Source: Alkalihalobacterium chitinilyticum (GTDB lineage Bacteria > Bacillota > Bacilli > Bacillales > Bacillaceae_F). Taken from it: a DNA stretch of 64,000 nucleotides. The translations under genes were made by a program, and so were the position numbers. The notes under the pieces are model-generated. The model was not told the origin of the DNA. It made no database searches and saw only the letters and a program-made list of their open reading frames with translations. Location: NCBI RefSeq assembly GCF_029028005.1, contig NZ_JAOTPO010000001.1, forward strand, positions 1 through 64,000. Direction: 5' to 3'. Positions 50,655 to 59,169 of the stretch are shown piece by piece (the stretch's first letter is position 1; each line of letters starts with the position of its first letter).

Positions 50655-50933
50655 TTATTCTTTTTCATCCTCAAGCTCTACTTTCTTACCTCCAACAGAT
50701 AGATATGAATACACTTCTGCACCTTCTTTTATTTTTTGTAAACCTTTAAGGTATGGCTTAACTAAGTCCTTAAAATCTTCATAAACACCTTCATTCTCTA
50801 ACTGACCATACACATATACTTTTTTTTCATCAATTATATAGGCTAAATACCCTACTGCTTTTTCATCACGATCAACAATATTCAATACTTGTGCATCTTC
50901 TTTACTTAATTCTGGTGAAAAGTAAATATCCAT
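50655..50933 (-). CDS. Small acidic protein of unknown function
   Basis: I do not recognise this gene. The 92-aa product is soluble, with alternating strands and helices (AVGYLAYIIDEKKVYVYGQLENEGVYEDF) and an acidic end (LEDEKE). The pattern suggests a small alpha/beta domain such as a beta-grasp or ACT-like fold, but no motif proves it. The ATG follows GGAGGAAC. It may be a single gene; the AEC transporter gene lies 50 bp upstream on the same strand, so co-transcription is also possible. Confidence 0.55.
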   Translation of the reverse strand: MDIYFSPELSKEDAQVLNIVDRDEKAVGYLAYIIDEKKVYVYGQLENEGVYEDFKDLVKPYLKGLQKIKEGAEVYSYLSVGGKKVELEDEKE

Positions 50934-50983
50934 TATTGTTCCTCCAAATGTATTATTAATAAAGTTTGTGAAATGAACGAAGA

Positions 50984-51880
50984 CTACTGTAACAAGCCCA
51001 GCAATAGAGTAATGGTTAAAATACTCACTAAAGTGGTGACTAACGTTATACTAGAAACAAGCTTAGGCTCAGAGTCAAATTGAACAGCATACATTACGAT
51101 CGTCGCTGCAGATGGCATCGCAGCAGAAACGATAAGGACCTTTGTGAGGAGAGGGTCAATAGGTAAAACTAATGTGATCGCATACGCAATAAGGGGCGAC
51201 ATTATTAGCCGGACGATTGTACCGTATGCTATTTTGCCCCATTCAAAATTACCTAACTCAATCAAAGCAAGTTGCATTCCTAAGATGATCATGACGGTAG
51301 GAACAGTTGCCTCAGCTATAATATGTACGGTTGCCATTAAGTTATTAGGAACAGACACATCTAACGTTTTAGCCAGTAAGGCAATAATAACTGCATACGT
51401 TGCCGGCATTAAAAAAACAGCCTTCATTGCAATTTTTATTCCTTCATTTCCTCTCGCTGCATAATAAACCCCAAAGAAGTTCATAACAATTGCCTGCAGT
51501 ACTAAGAAAGTAACCGAATAATCAAAACCGACTTCACCGTAAGCGAATAAAATAATCGGTGCCCCATAATTGCCAGAATTCATAAAAGCAGTAGACAGAA
51601 TTAGTCCTCCTTCTGTTGACTGAGGATATTTCATAAAAAATGAATACACTTTATTAATCAAGATCAAGGCAAATAAGAGCAAAACAGAAAAAATAACCAT
51701 GTAGAAATACTGCATATCTAAGTGAGCCGTATAAAATGTACGAAATACTAAACATGGTGTCATAATATAAATAGCAACTTCTGAAACCGCAGGAATTTTA
51801 ATTTTCCGCCATTTCTGTACGAGAAAGCCAATGAAAAAAACTAGAAGAACAGGTAAAACTACCTCAAGAAATATAGTCAC
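50984..51880 (-). CDS. AEC-family transporter
   Basis: A 298-aa membrane protein with about ten helices in two inverted repeats, the layout of the auxin-efflux-carrier family. Landmarks are STAFMNSGNYGAPI near the middle of the first half and SAAMPSAATIVMYAVQFD near the end of the second. Bacterial members move malate, malonate and similar carboxylates. Start GTG at 51880 follows GGGGGAG. The TRAP transporter genes for a sugar acid are just upstream on the same strand but have their own terminator. Confidence 0.88.
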   Translation of the reverse strand: MTIFLEVVLPVLLVFFIGFLVQKWRKIKIPAVSEVAIYIMTPCLVFRTFYTAHLDMQYFYMVIFSVLLLFALILINKVYSFFMKYPQSTEGGLILSTAFMNSGNYGAPIILFAYGEVGFDYSVTFLVLQAIVMNFFGVYYAARGNEGIKIAMKAVFLMPATYAVIIALLAKTLDVSVPNNLMATVHIIAEATVPTVMIILGMQLALIELGNFEWGKIAYGTIVRLIMSPLIAYAITLVLPIDPLLTKVLIVSAAMPSAATIVMYAVQFDSEPKLVSSITLVTTLVSILTITLLLGLLQ

Positions 51881-51994
51881 CCTACTCCCCCCAATCAGAA
51901 CAACTATTACCCTCCGTAGAATAGGAAATCCGCGTCACTCATGAATAGCAAGGAGAATAATGTTCAGTACTTATTAGATACTTCTACCTTTTAA

Positions 51995-52027
51995 AAAAGA
52001 GACGGCTTCCTTCATCCGCCTCTTTTT
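51995..52027 (-). terminator. Terminator of the TRAP/HPr-like operon
   Basis: On the minus strand AAAAAGAGGCGG pairs with CCGTCTCTTTTTT (one mismatch) around a 10-base loop; T-run included. Confidence 0.8.
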
Positions 52028-52036
52028 CACTGTAAA

Positions 52037-52303
52037 CTATGCTTGTGTTAAATAATCTACAACAGCTTGTACAGCTTCATCACTATCTTTACCTACAGCC
52101 TTCACAGTAATTGCATCGCCGTTTTGAAGATTCATTGTAATTAACCCTAGAAAACTTTTTAAATTGACTTCAATAGGATTACCACGTAACAACTTACGCA
52201 AATATATTTCGGCTTGAAAAGGTTGAATTATTTTACTCAATTCAATTATTGTTCGATCCTCGCTGAGGTTAATTGTAATTTCTTTATAACTAATTTCGCT
52301 CAT
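52037..52303 (-). CDS. HPr-like regulatory protein lacking the phospho-histidine
   Basis: An 88-aa HPr-fold protein. The second half follows HPr/Crh closely (VNLKSFLGLITMNLQNGDAITVKAVG), with Ser50 at the position of the kinase target Ser46. In the first half the His15-Ala-Arg-Pro loop reads Glu15-Asp-Arg-Thr, so PTS phosphotransfer is impossible; Arg17 is kept. B. subtilis Crh also lacks His15 but keeps Ser46 and acts only as a CcpA corepressor. This protein is more divergent, with a 4-residue insertion before the Ser loop. It is the last gene of the TRAP operon (24 bp after dctM), which suggests a link between uptake and catabolite control. Confidence 0.82.
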   Translation of the reverse strand: MSEISYKEITINLSEDRTIIELSKIIQPFQAEIYLRKLLRGNPIEVNLKSFLGLITMNLQNGDAITVKAVGKDSDEAVQAVVDYLTQA

Positions 52304-52327
52304 TTTTCGTTCACTCCAATTCTCTTA

Positions 52328-53602
52328 CTATAAATTCAATAACATTAGTGACAGTTGTGGAATGAAAATAATGATGAAAAGGGCAAAAAGCATCACTAGG
52401 AAAAACGGAATAATCGCTCGAGATATGGCTTCTATTGATAAACCTGATATCCCTGAACCAACAAAAAGGTTTACGCCTAATGGCGGTGTAATAAAACCAA
52501 TAGCTAGATTAACAATCATTAAAATTCCAAAGTGGATCGGATCGTAGCCAATATTTATTGCAATCGGTAGAAGGATAGGCGTTAAAATAATAATAGCTGC
52601 CAGCGTATCCATAAAACATCCGACAATTAATAACAAGAGTGTAATTAATAAGATAATAACGATCGGATTCTCTGAAAAGTTTAACATCGCTTGTGCCACT
52701 TGATTTGGAATTTGTTGTACCGTTAATAACCGGCCAAACGCTGTTGCCGTCCCGACAATAATCAATATTGTGGCTGTTGTCAGAGCCGCATCAATAAAAA
52801 CTTTCGGCATATCTTTAATTTTTAATTCACGATACAGTATCATTCCTGCGATTAAACCATATACAACTGCAATTACTGCTGCCTCAGTCGGTGTAAAAAT
52901 ACCGCCATAAATACCACCAAGAATAATAATCGGAACAAGTAATGCCCACTTCGCTTCCCAACTTGCCTTTAAAAACGTCATGAATGAAAATTTATCTTCT
53001 GTTCCGCGATAGCCCATCTTTCTCGAATAAAAGTAGGCATAGGCCATGAGGGCGAAACCTACGAGGAGACCAGGAATAATCCCTGCAATAAATAAACTGC
53101 CAATGGAAACACCACCGACAACCCCGTAAATTACCATAGGGATACTTGGAGGAATTATAACACCTAATGAACCAGCTGCAGCGACAACTGCGGTTGAAAA
53201 TCGTTTATCATAACCTTGGCGCACCATAGCTGGTATCATAATTCCACCAATTGCTGCAACTGTCGCTGGTCCTGACCCAGAAATAGCGGCAAAAAACATA
53301 CATGTAATAATAGTCGCAATCGCAAACCCGCCTGTTTTATTTCCTACAATCGTATTCGCTACTCGGAAAAGGCGGTCAGAAACTCCACCTTTCCCCATAA
53401 TTTCACCTGCTAAAATGAAAAAAGGAACGGCCATTAAAGGAAACGAATCAACGGAAGTCACTAGACCTTGTGCAAGAAACTCAACAGGTAAAGAACCGGT
53501 ATATACAATCGTTACCAGTGTTGCTAAACCTAGTGCAATCCCTATAGGAACGCTTAATAGTAGAAAAAGGGCAAAGCTTCCGAAAAGTACACCTGCTGCC
53601 AT
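52328..53602 (-). CDS. dctM: TRAP transporter large membrane subunit
   Basis: A 424-aa protein with about 12 helices, the ion-coupled translocation subunit of a tripartite ATP-independent periplasmic transporter. Family motifs include FPLMAVPFFILAGEIMGKGG near the N-terminus, AISGSGPATVAAIGGIMIPAM, PPSIPMVIYG and ITPPLGVNLFVGSGI. The gene starts 12 bp after dctQ and precedes the HPr-like gene by 24 bp. The start ATG 53602 follows AAGGGG. The substrate is probably a C6 sugar acid by context (KdgK, Eda, GntK genes next door). Confidence 0.93.
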   Translation of the reverse strand: MAAGVLFGSFALFLLLSVPIGIALGLATLVTIVYTGSLPVEFLAQGLVTSVDSFPLMAVPFFILAGEIMGKGGVSDRLFRVANTIVGNKTGGFAIATIITCMFFAAISGSGPATVAAIGGIMIPAMVRQGYDKRFSTAVVAAAGSLGVIIPPSIPMVIYGVVGGVSIGSLFIAGIIPGLLVGFALMAYAYFYSRKMGYRGTEDKFSFMTFLKASWEAKWALLVPIIILGGIYGGIFTPTEAAVIAVVYGLIAGMILYRELKIKDMPKVFIDAALTTATILIIVGTATAFGRLLTVQQIPNQVAQAMLNFSENPIVIILLITLLLLIVGCFMDTLAAIIILTPILLPIAINIGYDPIHFGILMIVNLAIGFITPPLGVNLFVGSGISGLSIEAISRAIIPFFLVMLFALFIIIFIPQLSLMLLNL

Positions 53603-53614
53603 ATCAATACCCCT

Positions 53615-54181
53615 TTATAATTTATTCTTTCCTCTTTCAACATCTTCTTCAATATCTGGTATATCAAGCAGTCTCTCTTGTTCTGTCTTTACATCAAATT
53701 CTTCTTTTCCTAATAACGACTTCACCTGTTTTATCAGTTGTTGGATTAATCGTATAATCGTTAAACCCATGCCAATAGGCGTCGCCATATATACGAGTCC
53801 CATCGGTAACTGAAGAGCTGGAGACCGCTGGCCCCATGCTAATAACCTTGAAGCAATATCATACCCATAATAGACGACGAAAATCGCAAATCCTAAGAAT
53901 AATAAGTTCGCAATGATATTTAAAATGATTTTTCCTTTGTCCTTTAGTAATAAGAGCATGACGTCGACTTTAATGTGACGTTGTTTTTTTACCCCATAGC
54001 TAATTCCAAGATAGACTAACCAAATAAAGCAATAACGTGCCAATTCTTCAGACCAAGCAAGGGAAGCTTCCATGACATATCTCATAAAAACTTGCATTGC
54101 AATGACCACAACCATAATCATAGAAAAAATAACGAGGAACACTTCCTCAATATGCTCATTTAGCCACCTTACTACAAACAC
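53615..54181 (-). CDS. dctQ: TRAP transporter small membrane subunit
   Basis: A 188-aa protein with four helices, the DctQ component that binds DctM. AWSEELARYCFIWLVYLGISYGVKK is the typical second-helix motif, and HIKVDVMLLLL follows. The last 35 residues form a charged cytosolic tail. Start GTG 54181 has AGGGGTG about four bases upstream. It lies between dctP and dctM; a stem-loop separates it from dctP. Confidence 0.9.
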   Translation of the reverse strand: MFVVRWLNEHIEEVFLVIFSMIMVVVIAMQVFMRYVMEASLAWSEELARYCFIWLVYLGISYGVKKQRHIKVDVMLLLLKDKGKIILNIIANLLFLGFAIFVVYYGYDIASRLLAWGQRSPALQLPMGLVYMATPIGMGLTIIRLIQQLIKQVKSLLGKEEFDVKTEQERLLDIPDIEEDVERGKNKL

Positions 54182-54336
54182 TAAGCACCCCTCACTTTTT
54201 TACATTTCATTTTTAGTTACTTCTATTATTGAAGAGCCTCAAAACTATATACCTTATATGTAAATCATCATTCTATGTAAAAATAATAGTACGTTGATAA
54301 GATATATACTTTTAGTTTTCTTCTTTAAAATGATTA

Positions 54337-54383
54337 GAACAAAGGGACTTGAAAACTTATATATATTCAAGTCCCTTTGTTTC
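54337..54383 (-). terminator. Strong hairpin between dctP and dctQ
   Basis: GAACAAAGGGACTTGAA (54337-54353) is complementary to 54366-54383 (one extra T), with a 12-base A/T loop. The T-run after it is weak, so it probably attenuates transcription or protects the dctP mRNA end, not a full stop. Confidence 0.75.
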
Positions 54384-54390
54384 GAATGAA

Positions 54391-55452
54391 CTAATCTTCT
54401 TGGGCTTCACGTATTGCTTCGTATACTTGGTCAACAATATCTTGACCGATGCGCTCAGCATACTTATCTAATACAGGCTGAACAGTATCAATCATTTCTT
54501 GGCGAGCTTCTTCATCAATTTCCGTGTAGGTCATACCCTCTTCTTGTAAATCATCTAAATACTGGGCATTCGCTTCACGATTTAATTGACGTTGATGTTG
54601 GCCAGCTTCTCTAGCTGCATCTCTTACAATTTCTTGTTCTTCCTCTGTCAGTGAATCAAAGAATGTCTTTGACATTAGAAAAACAAACGGGCTATAAATA
54701 TGGTGCGTGTTAGAGATGTGGTCTTGAACTTCATGAAACCCTTGTAAATATACAGTTGCTACTGGGTTTTCTTGTCCGTCTACAGCACCTTGTTGTAAGG
54801 CAGTAAATAATTCCGTGAATGCCATTGGTGTAGGGTTTGCACCTAATGCACGAAATGCTTCCAAGTGAAGTTCATTTTCCATCGTGCGAATCGATAAGCC
54901 TTTCATGTCCTCCATTGATGCTACTGCTCGACGTGCATTCGTTAAATCACGGAAACCATTTTCCCAATAAGCAAGTCCGACTAAATTTTGGTCATCTAAC
55001 TTATCCAACATCATTTGACCTACTTCTCCATCTAGTACTTCATCAGCTACTTCATTACTAGGAAATAAGAATGGGAAATCAAATACAGTAAACTCTTGAA
55101 CAAATCCGGCAATGGGTGCAGTGGAGGGAACAGTCACTTCCTGAGTACCAAGTTGCAGTGCTTCCATCATTGACCGGTCATCCCCTAATTGACCACTGTG
55201 ATATGTCTCAACAACGATCGATCCATCGGTTCTTTCCTCAACCAACTCTTTAAACTTTAGTAAGCCTAAGTATTGAGGATGCTGATCATTTAATCCAATA
55301 CCAGCACGGATCGTACGTTGTACACCAGGTGCCGCTTCACCTGCTGTCCCTTCTCCTGCATCTGGCTCAGCTGGCGCTGTACCACAAGCAGCAGCTACAA
55401 AAAACAATGCGAAAATAAAAATCGTTGTGAAAATTATTTTGAAGTAATTCAC
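54391..55452 (-). CDS. dctP: TRAP transporter solute-binding lipoprotein
   Basis: A 353-aa extracytoplasmic binding protein. A signal peptide with lipobox ends at Cys23 (VAAAC), so it is a lipoprotein. The TAXI-unrelated DctP fold follows, with GLSIRTMENELHLEAFRALGANPTPMAFTELFTALQQGAVDGQENP, the substrate-binding Arg in IRTME, and GYWENGFRDLTN-type contacts. The linker after Cys is Ala/Gly/Glu-rich and acidic, often seen in halotolerant or alkaliphilic bacilli. Start GTG at 55452 follows GGAGG. It is first in the operon, ahead of a hairpin that may raise its level over dctQM. Confidence 0.93.
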   Translation of the reverse strand: MNYFKIIFTTIFIFALFFVAAACGTAPAEPDAGEGTAGEAAPGVQRTIRAGIGLNDQHPQYLGLLKFKELVEERTDGSIVVETYHSGQLGDDRSMMEALQLGTQEVTVPSTAPIAGFVQEFTVFDFPFLFPSNEVADEVLDGEVGQMMLDKLDDQNLVGLAYWENGFRDLTNARRAVASMEDMKGLSIRTMENELHLEAFRALGANPTPMAFTELFTALQQGAVDGQENPVATVYLQGFHEVQDHISNTHHIYSPFVFLMSKTFFDSLTEEEQEIVRDAAREAGQHQRQLNREANAQYLDDLQEEGMTYTEIDEEARQEMIDTVQPVLDKYAERIGQDIVDQVYEAIREAQED

Positions 55453-55654
55453 CCGTAATACCTCCTGTTTTTTCTTTATGATGAACTTTAGATTTCATCC
55501 TGTAGTAAAGTAACCACTTTCCTTATAGCTTTTGAACCTCATTAATTTTCAAAATCACTTTTCTTATTTTGATTTAGGAAAGGAATATTATGCATTTCTA
55601 CTAAAGAAATTATAGAAATTTGGTATTTCCTTTCAATATGGATGGATACAATGA

Positions 55655-55669
55655 TTGAAATCGCTAATA
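55655..55669. promoter_or_regulatory. Candidate CcpA cre site between dctP and gntK
   Basis: TTGAAATCGCTAATA fits the cre consensus WTGNAANCGNWNNCW at all but one fixed position (T for C near the end). It lies in the 281-bp divergent region, so one site could control both arms. Confidence 0.4.
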
Positions 55670-55733
55670 TTAAGGAAAAGAAGTACTTCTCTTATATAGG
55701 GCTGAGCTTTTTAACTGAAAGGAAGAACGTACC

Positions 55734-57260
55734 GTGGATTATGTTATTGGACTAGACATTGGCACAACAAGTGCGAAAGCTGTTCTTTTTACGAGAGATG
55801 GGACTGTGAAAGCAGAAAGTGAAGAAACCTATAATGTCTCCCACCCTCATCCATCATGGGTTGAGCAGGATCCTAATGAAATAGAAAAAGCTGCAAAAAA
55901 AGCGCTTAAATCCATAGTTGAAGCAGGAGTGACTTCTACTGATCATATTATAGTTGTAGGAATTTCTTCTGCGATGCACTCGCTTATTTGCATGGACGCT
56001 CAAGGAAACGCCATTTCACCTTCCATTACATGGGCGGATGGAAGAAGCGTTCACCAAGCAGAAAAAATTAAGTCAACAAGCGGGCTTGATATTTATATGA
56101 AAACAGGAACACCGGTCCATCCAATGTCACCATTGATAAAATTAATCTGGATGAAGGAAACCAATTATTCCCCTTACCTTAAGGCATACAAATTTGTTTC
56201 AATAAAAGAGTACTTAATGAAGAAATGGTTTAATCAATATATTGTTGACTATTCCATTGCTTCAGCAACAGGAATGTTTAATGTACATACATTCGAATGG
56301 GATGAACAAGCCTTAGCAATGACCGGTATTCAAAGAGGGCAACTATCAAAACCGGTTCCTCCAACTCATGTAGTAGAAGGGCTATCAAATGCAGTCGTAG
56401 AAGAAACAGGATTGAGCTTGGATACTAAGTTTGTCATCGGTGCCAGTGATGGTCCTCTTGCGAACCTCGGGATAGGGGCAATTAATCCAGGTGATGTTGC
56501 CATTACAGTTGGTACAAGCGGAGCGATCCGGCAAATGGCGAGTAAACCCCAAACGGATGAGCTGCAGGAGATCTTTTGTTATGGCTTAACGAGAGACTCT
56601 TGGATTATGGGAGGGCCTACAAATAATGGCGGGATTGTCCTTCAGTGGTTAAAGGAGATTGTTGGTGAACATCAAGTTTACCTTGCACAAAAAGATGAGA
56701 AAAGAGCCTATGAACAACTTGTTGAGCTTGCTAAGACGGTCAACCCTGGGGCTGACGGATTATTGTTCTTACCTTATTTAAATGGAGAGCGCGCTCCGTA
56801 TTGGGACGCAAATGCTAGAGGGAGCTTTATCGGATTAACATTAGCACATAAGAAAGAACATCTTATTCGCGCAGGAATGGAAGGGGTCATCTTTAGTTTA
56901 CTAACAGTAAGTGAAGCACTTGAAAGACTTGCTGGCCCTGCTAAAAATTTCTTCGCAAGCGGCGGGTTTGCACGCTCTCCACTCTGGCTTCAAATTTTAG
57001 CAGATGTTTTCGGGCAAGAAGTTCAAGTTCCTAAAAGTCATCAAAGTTCTGCCTGGGGTGCTGCTTGGATGGGACTCGTCGGCGTAGGAGAAGAAAAATA
57101 TTTGACAGATATAAAAGAGTTTATTCCAATGGAAACATGTTATTTGCCGAGCGAAGAAAATCATAAAGTATATCAAACCCTCTATCATACATTTAAAAAT
57201 CTTTATATTTCGCTACAACCCCATTACAAAACGATAAGTGATTATCAAAGACGTCATTAG
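55734..57260 (+). CDS. gntK: Gluconokinase (FGGY family)
   Basis: Phosphorylates gluconate to 6-phosphogluconate. FGGY-kinase landmarks: GLDIGTTSAKAVLF (phosphate 1), ITWADGRS, GASDGPLANLGIGAI, VGTSGAIR, and SGGFARSPLWLQILADVFG (adenosine region). The length, 508 aa, matches GntK of bacilli. Start GTG 55734 follows GGAAGG. No gntP, gntR or gntZ is adjacent, so it differs from the classical gnt operon; the divergent TRAP transporter may import its substrate. The family also includes xylulose and ribulose kinases, so the substrate is not fully certain. Confidence 0.85.
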   Translation: MDYVIGLDIGTTSAKAVLFTRDGTVKAESEETYNVSHPHPSWVEQDPNEIEKAAKKALKSIVEAGVTSTDHIIVVGISSAMHSLICMDAQGNAISPSITWADGRSVHQAEKIKSTSGLDIYMKTGTPVHPMSPLIKLIWMKETNYSPYLKAYKFVSIKEYLMKKWFNQYIVDYSIASATGMFNVHTFEWDEQALAMTGIQRGQLSKPVPPTHVVEGLSNAVVEETGLSLDTKFVIGASDGPLANLGIGAINPGDVAITVGTSGAIRQMASKPQTDELQEIFCYGLTRDSWIMGGPTNNGGIVLQWLKEIVGEHQVYLAQKDEKRAYEQLVELAKTVNPGADGLLFLPYLNGERAPYWDANARGSFIGLTLAHKKEHLIRAGMEGVIFSLLTVSEALERLAGPAKNFFASGGFARSPLWLQILADVFGQEVQVPKSHQSSAWGAAWMGLVGVGEEKYLTDIKEFIPMETCYLPSEENHKVYQTLYHTFKNLYISLQPHYKTISDYQRRH

Positions 57261-57355
57261 AGGAATACTTGTAGCTATCAATAGCCACCTATCAATAACT
57301 AGCTGTTTCTATTTTGCCTGTTGCTTACATTAGAGTTGGCGTTGAAAATTTTAAA

Positions 57356-57386
57356 AACCACTAGGAATAGCATCATCCTAGTGGTT
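57356..57386. terminator. Terminator between gntK and eda
   Basis: AACCACTAGGA (57356-57366) and TCCTAGTGGTT (57376-57386) form a perfect 11-bp stem with a 9-base loop. On the minus strand it is followed by TTTTTAAAATTTT, so it mainly serves the kdgK-eda transcript. Confidence 0.85.
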
Positions 57387-57416
57387 ACTTCATTATCTTC
57401 TCGCTTTTCCTTCCCT

Positions 57417-58055
57417 TCACACTTCTCGCGCTTTCCTAACAGCCTCTACAAATGATTTTGATTTTTCCGTTAAGTCTTTGAAATACTCGTCAGTCATTTC
57501 TATTTTCGTATTTACAAGTGCACCGCCTAGACCTACAGCCACTGCACCCGTTTGAATATAGTCGGCAACATTATGTAAATCGATCCCGCCTGTAGGCATC
57601 AATGGGATGTGCGGCAGAGGTCCATGCACATCCTTTAAATAACCCGGACCGTAAATATTAGCAGGAAAAACCTTAATGACATCCGCACCATGCTCATACG
57701 CTGTTAAAATCTCCGTTGGAGTTAATGCTCCAGGGATGCTAATAACACCGTATCTTTTCGTTAAGCGAATCGTTTCTTCGTTCACAGTTGGAGAAAAAAT
57801 AAATTGAGAACCAGCGAGAATTGCTGCTCGAGCTGTCTCCGGATCAAGTACTGTGCCTGCACCTACAATTAAATCTGGGTATTCCGTACGAACCGACTCA
57901 ATTAAAGTCATGACCTTTGGCGTCTCCACTGTTATTTCTAATGTTTGTATTCCACCTACTTGAAGGGCTTTAGCAATATGTAAAATATTTTCAGGGTCAG
58001 CGCCACGAATAATTGCCACAACCCCATTTTCTTTGATCCTATCTAGGTAACCCAT
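57417..58055 (-). CDS. eda: KDPG aldolase
   Basis: Splits 2-keto-3-deoxy-6-phosphogluconate into pyruvate and glyceraldehyde 3-phosphate; class I aldolase. Motifs: TLEITVETP (catalytic Glu region), VGAGTVLDPETA, GADVIKVFPAN (Schiff-base Lys) and LMPTGGID. The 212-aa length is normal. It is 16 bp downstream of kdgK in the same direction, so the two form an operon. No edd gene (6-phosphogluconate dehydratase) is visible, which points to KDG, not 6-phosphogluconate, as the entry metabolite. Confidence 0.93.
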   Translation of the reverse strand: MGYLDRIKENGVVAIIRGADPENILHIAKALQVGGIQTLEITVETPKVMTLIESVRTEYPDLIVGAGTVLDPETARAAILAGSQFIFSPTVNEETIRLTKRYGVISIPGALTPTEILTAYEHGADVIKVFPANIYGPGYLKDVHGPLPHIPLMPTGGIDLHNVADYIQTGAVAVGLGGALVNTKIEMTDEYFKDLTEKSKSFVEAVRKAREV

Positions 58056-58071
58056 AAGTGATCAACCTCCA

Positions 58072-59025
58072 TTATCGATTGACATCATCTTTGTCTGTCT
58101 CATTTATGAATAGCTCTAAGTCACGTTTATCAGGGAGACCTTCCACATCACCGTTTACCATTGCGACCATTGCACCTACCCCGTTACCTCGTCTTACAGC
58201 ATCATATAAAGAAAGTCCATCTAAAAGTCCTGATAAAAATCCACTACAAAAACCATCGCCTGAGCCAACTGGATCAATAACCTTCTTTACCGTAAAACTC
58301 GGAACAAATTCTGTCTTTTCTCTTGTAAAATATTGAGCGCCTCTTGGTCCTAACTTTAATACACAGGTTGTTGAACCATCTGCCAAAAAGCGTTCCCCTA
58401 ACTGTTGTGGATCGTCTACCCCATATAAAAACTTTCCTTCCGCAATCCCAGGAAGAACGATATCACTTTCCTTCACGAACTCAAGTAGAACTTGTCTCGC
58501 TTTCTCTTCAGACCATAGTGTTTTTCTTAAATTGGGATCAAAAACGACCGTTACTCCGTGTTTCTTTGCTAGATGAACAGCCTCTTTTAACATCTCATAA
58601 CAACTATCACTCAAAGCCGGTGTAATTCCTGTAATATGAAGATATTTTGCTTGAGCAATGTATTCTTCATTCAAATCATTTTTAGACATTCGACTGGCAG
58701 CCGAGTTTTTACGGTAGTAAAGCACCCTAACATCGTCTTCACGTCGTAATTCCTTAAAGTAAATTCCTGTCTGAGCACTTTTTTCGACTTGAACTTCACT
58801 AACATCAACACCTTCACCTCGAATAAACGAAACCATTGCTTTTCCTAATTCATCGTCCCCTATACGACTAATCCAGCCCGACCGATGCCCTAACCGGGTT
58901 AAACCAATAGCTACATTCGATTCAGATCCACCGAACTTACGAGAGTAAGTATGAGCATATCGCATCAAGCCTGAAGTTTCTGGTGTAAAAAGTGCCATTG
59001 TCTCACCAATTGTCACCACGTCCAT
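58072..59025 (-). CDS. kdgK: 2-keto-3-deoxygluconate kinase
   Basis: PfkB-family kinase that makes KDPG from KDG, the step before Eda. Landmarks: TIGETMALFTPE at the start, the substrate loop GGSESNVAIGLTRLG, and the catalytic PfkB motif DPVGSGDGFCSGFLSGL with Asp as base. The length is 317 aa. Start ATG 59025 has AAAGGATTGGGG upstream. It is the first gene of the kdgK-eda operon and is read toward gntK. KDG arises from pectin, alginate or hexuronate breakdown; none of those enzymes is in this window. Confidence 0.92.
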   Translation of the reverse strand: MDVVTIGETMALFTPETSGLMRYAHTYSRKFGGSESNVAIGLTRLGHRSGWISRIGDDELGKAMVSFIRGEGVDVSEVQVEKSAQTGIYFKELRREDDVRVLYYRKNSAASRMSKNDLNEEYIAQAKYLHITGITPALSDSCYEMLKEAVHLAKKHGVTVVFDPNLRKTLWSEEKARQVLLEFVKESDIVLPGIAEGKFLYGVDDPQQLGERFLADGSTTCVLKLGPRGAQYFTREKTEFVPSFTVKKVIDPVGSGDGFCSGFLSGLLDGLSLYDAVRRGNGVGAMVAMVNGDVEGLPDKRDLELFINETDKDDVNR

Positions 59026-59131
59026 ACTCAGAACCCCAATCCTTTTAAAGTTATATCCATTCAGATGGTCATTTCCTTAATAGTTTTAACTTTCTTTAAC
59101 CCATCTATGAATTTTTCCTTGTAATAAAAAC

Positions 59132-59162
59132 AAAAAACATAACCCCACGGATTATGTTTTGT
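59132..59162 (-). terminator. Terminator after the REC-PAS kinase gene
   Basis: AAAACATAA and TTATGTTTT pair around a 9-base loop; on the minus strand the sequence runs into TTTTTTGTTTTT. Confidence 0.75.
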
Positions 59163-59169
59163 AATAAAA

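Noticed and set aside
53415-53813. 132-aa plus-strand ORF across dctM and dctQ
   Set aside because: It spans two real genes on the opposite strand and is low-complexity Ser-rich.
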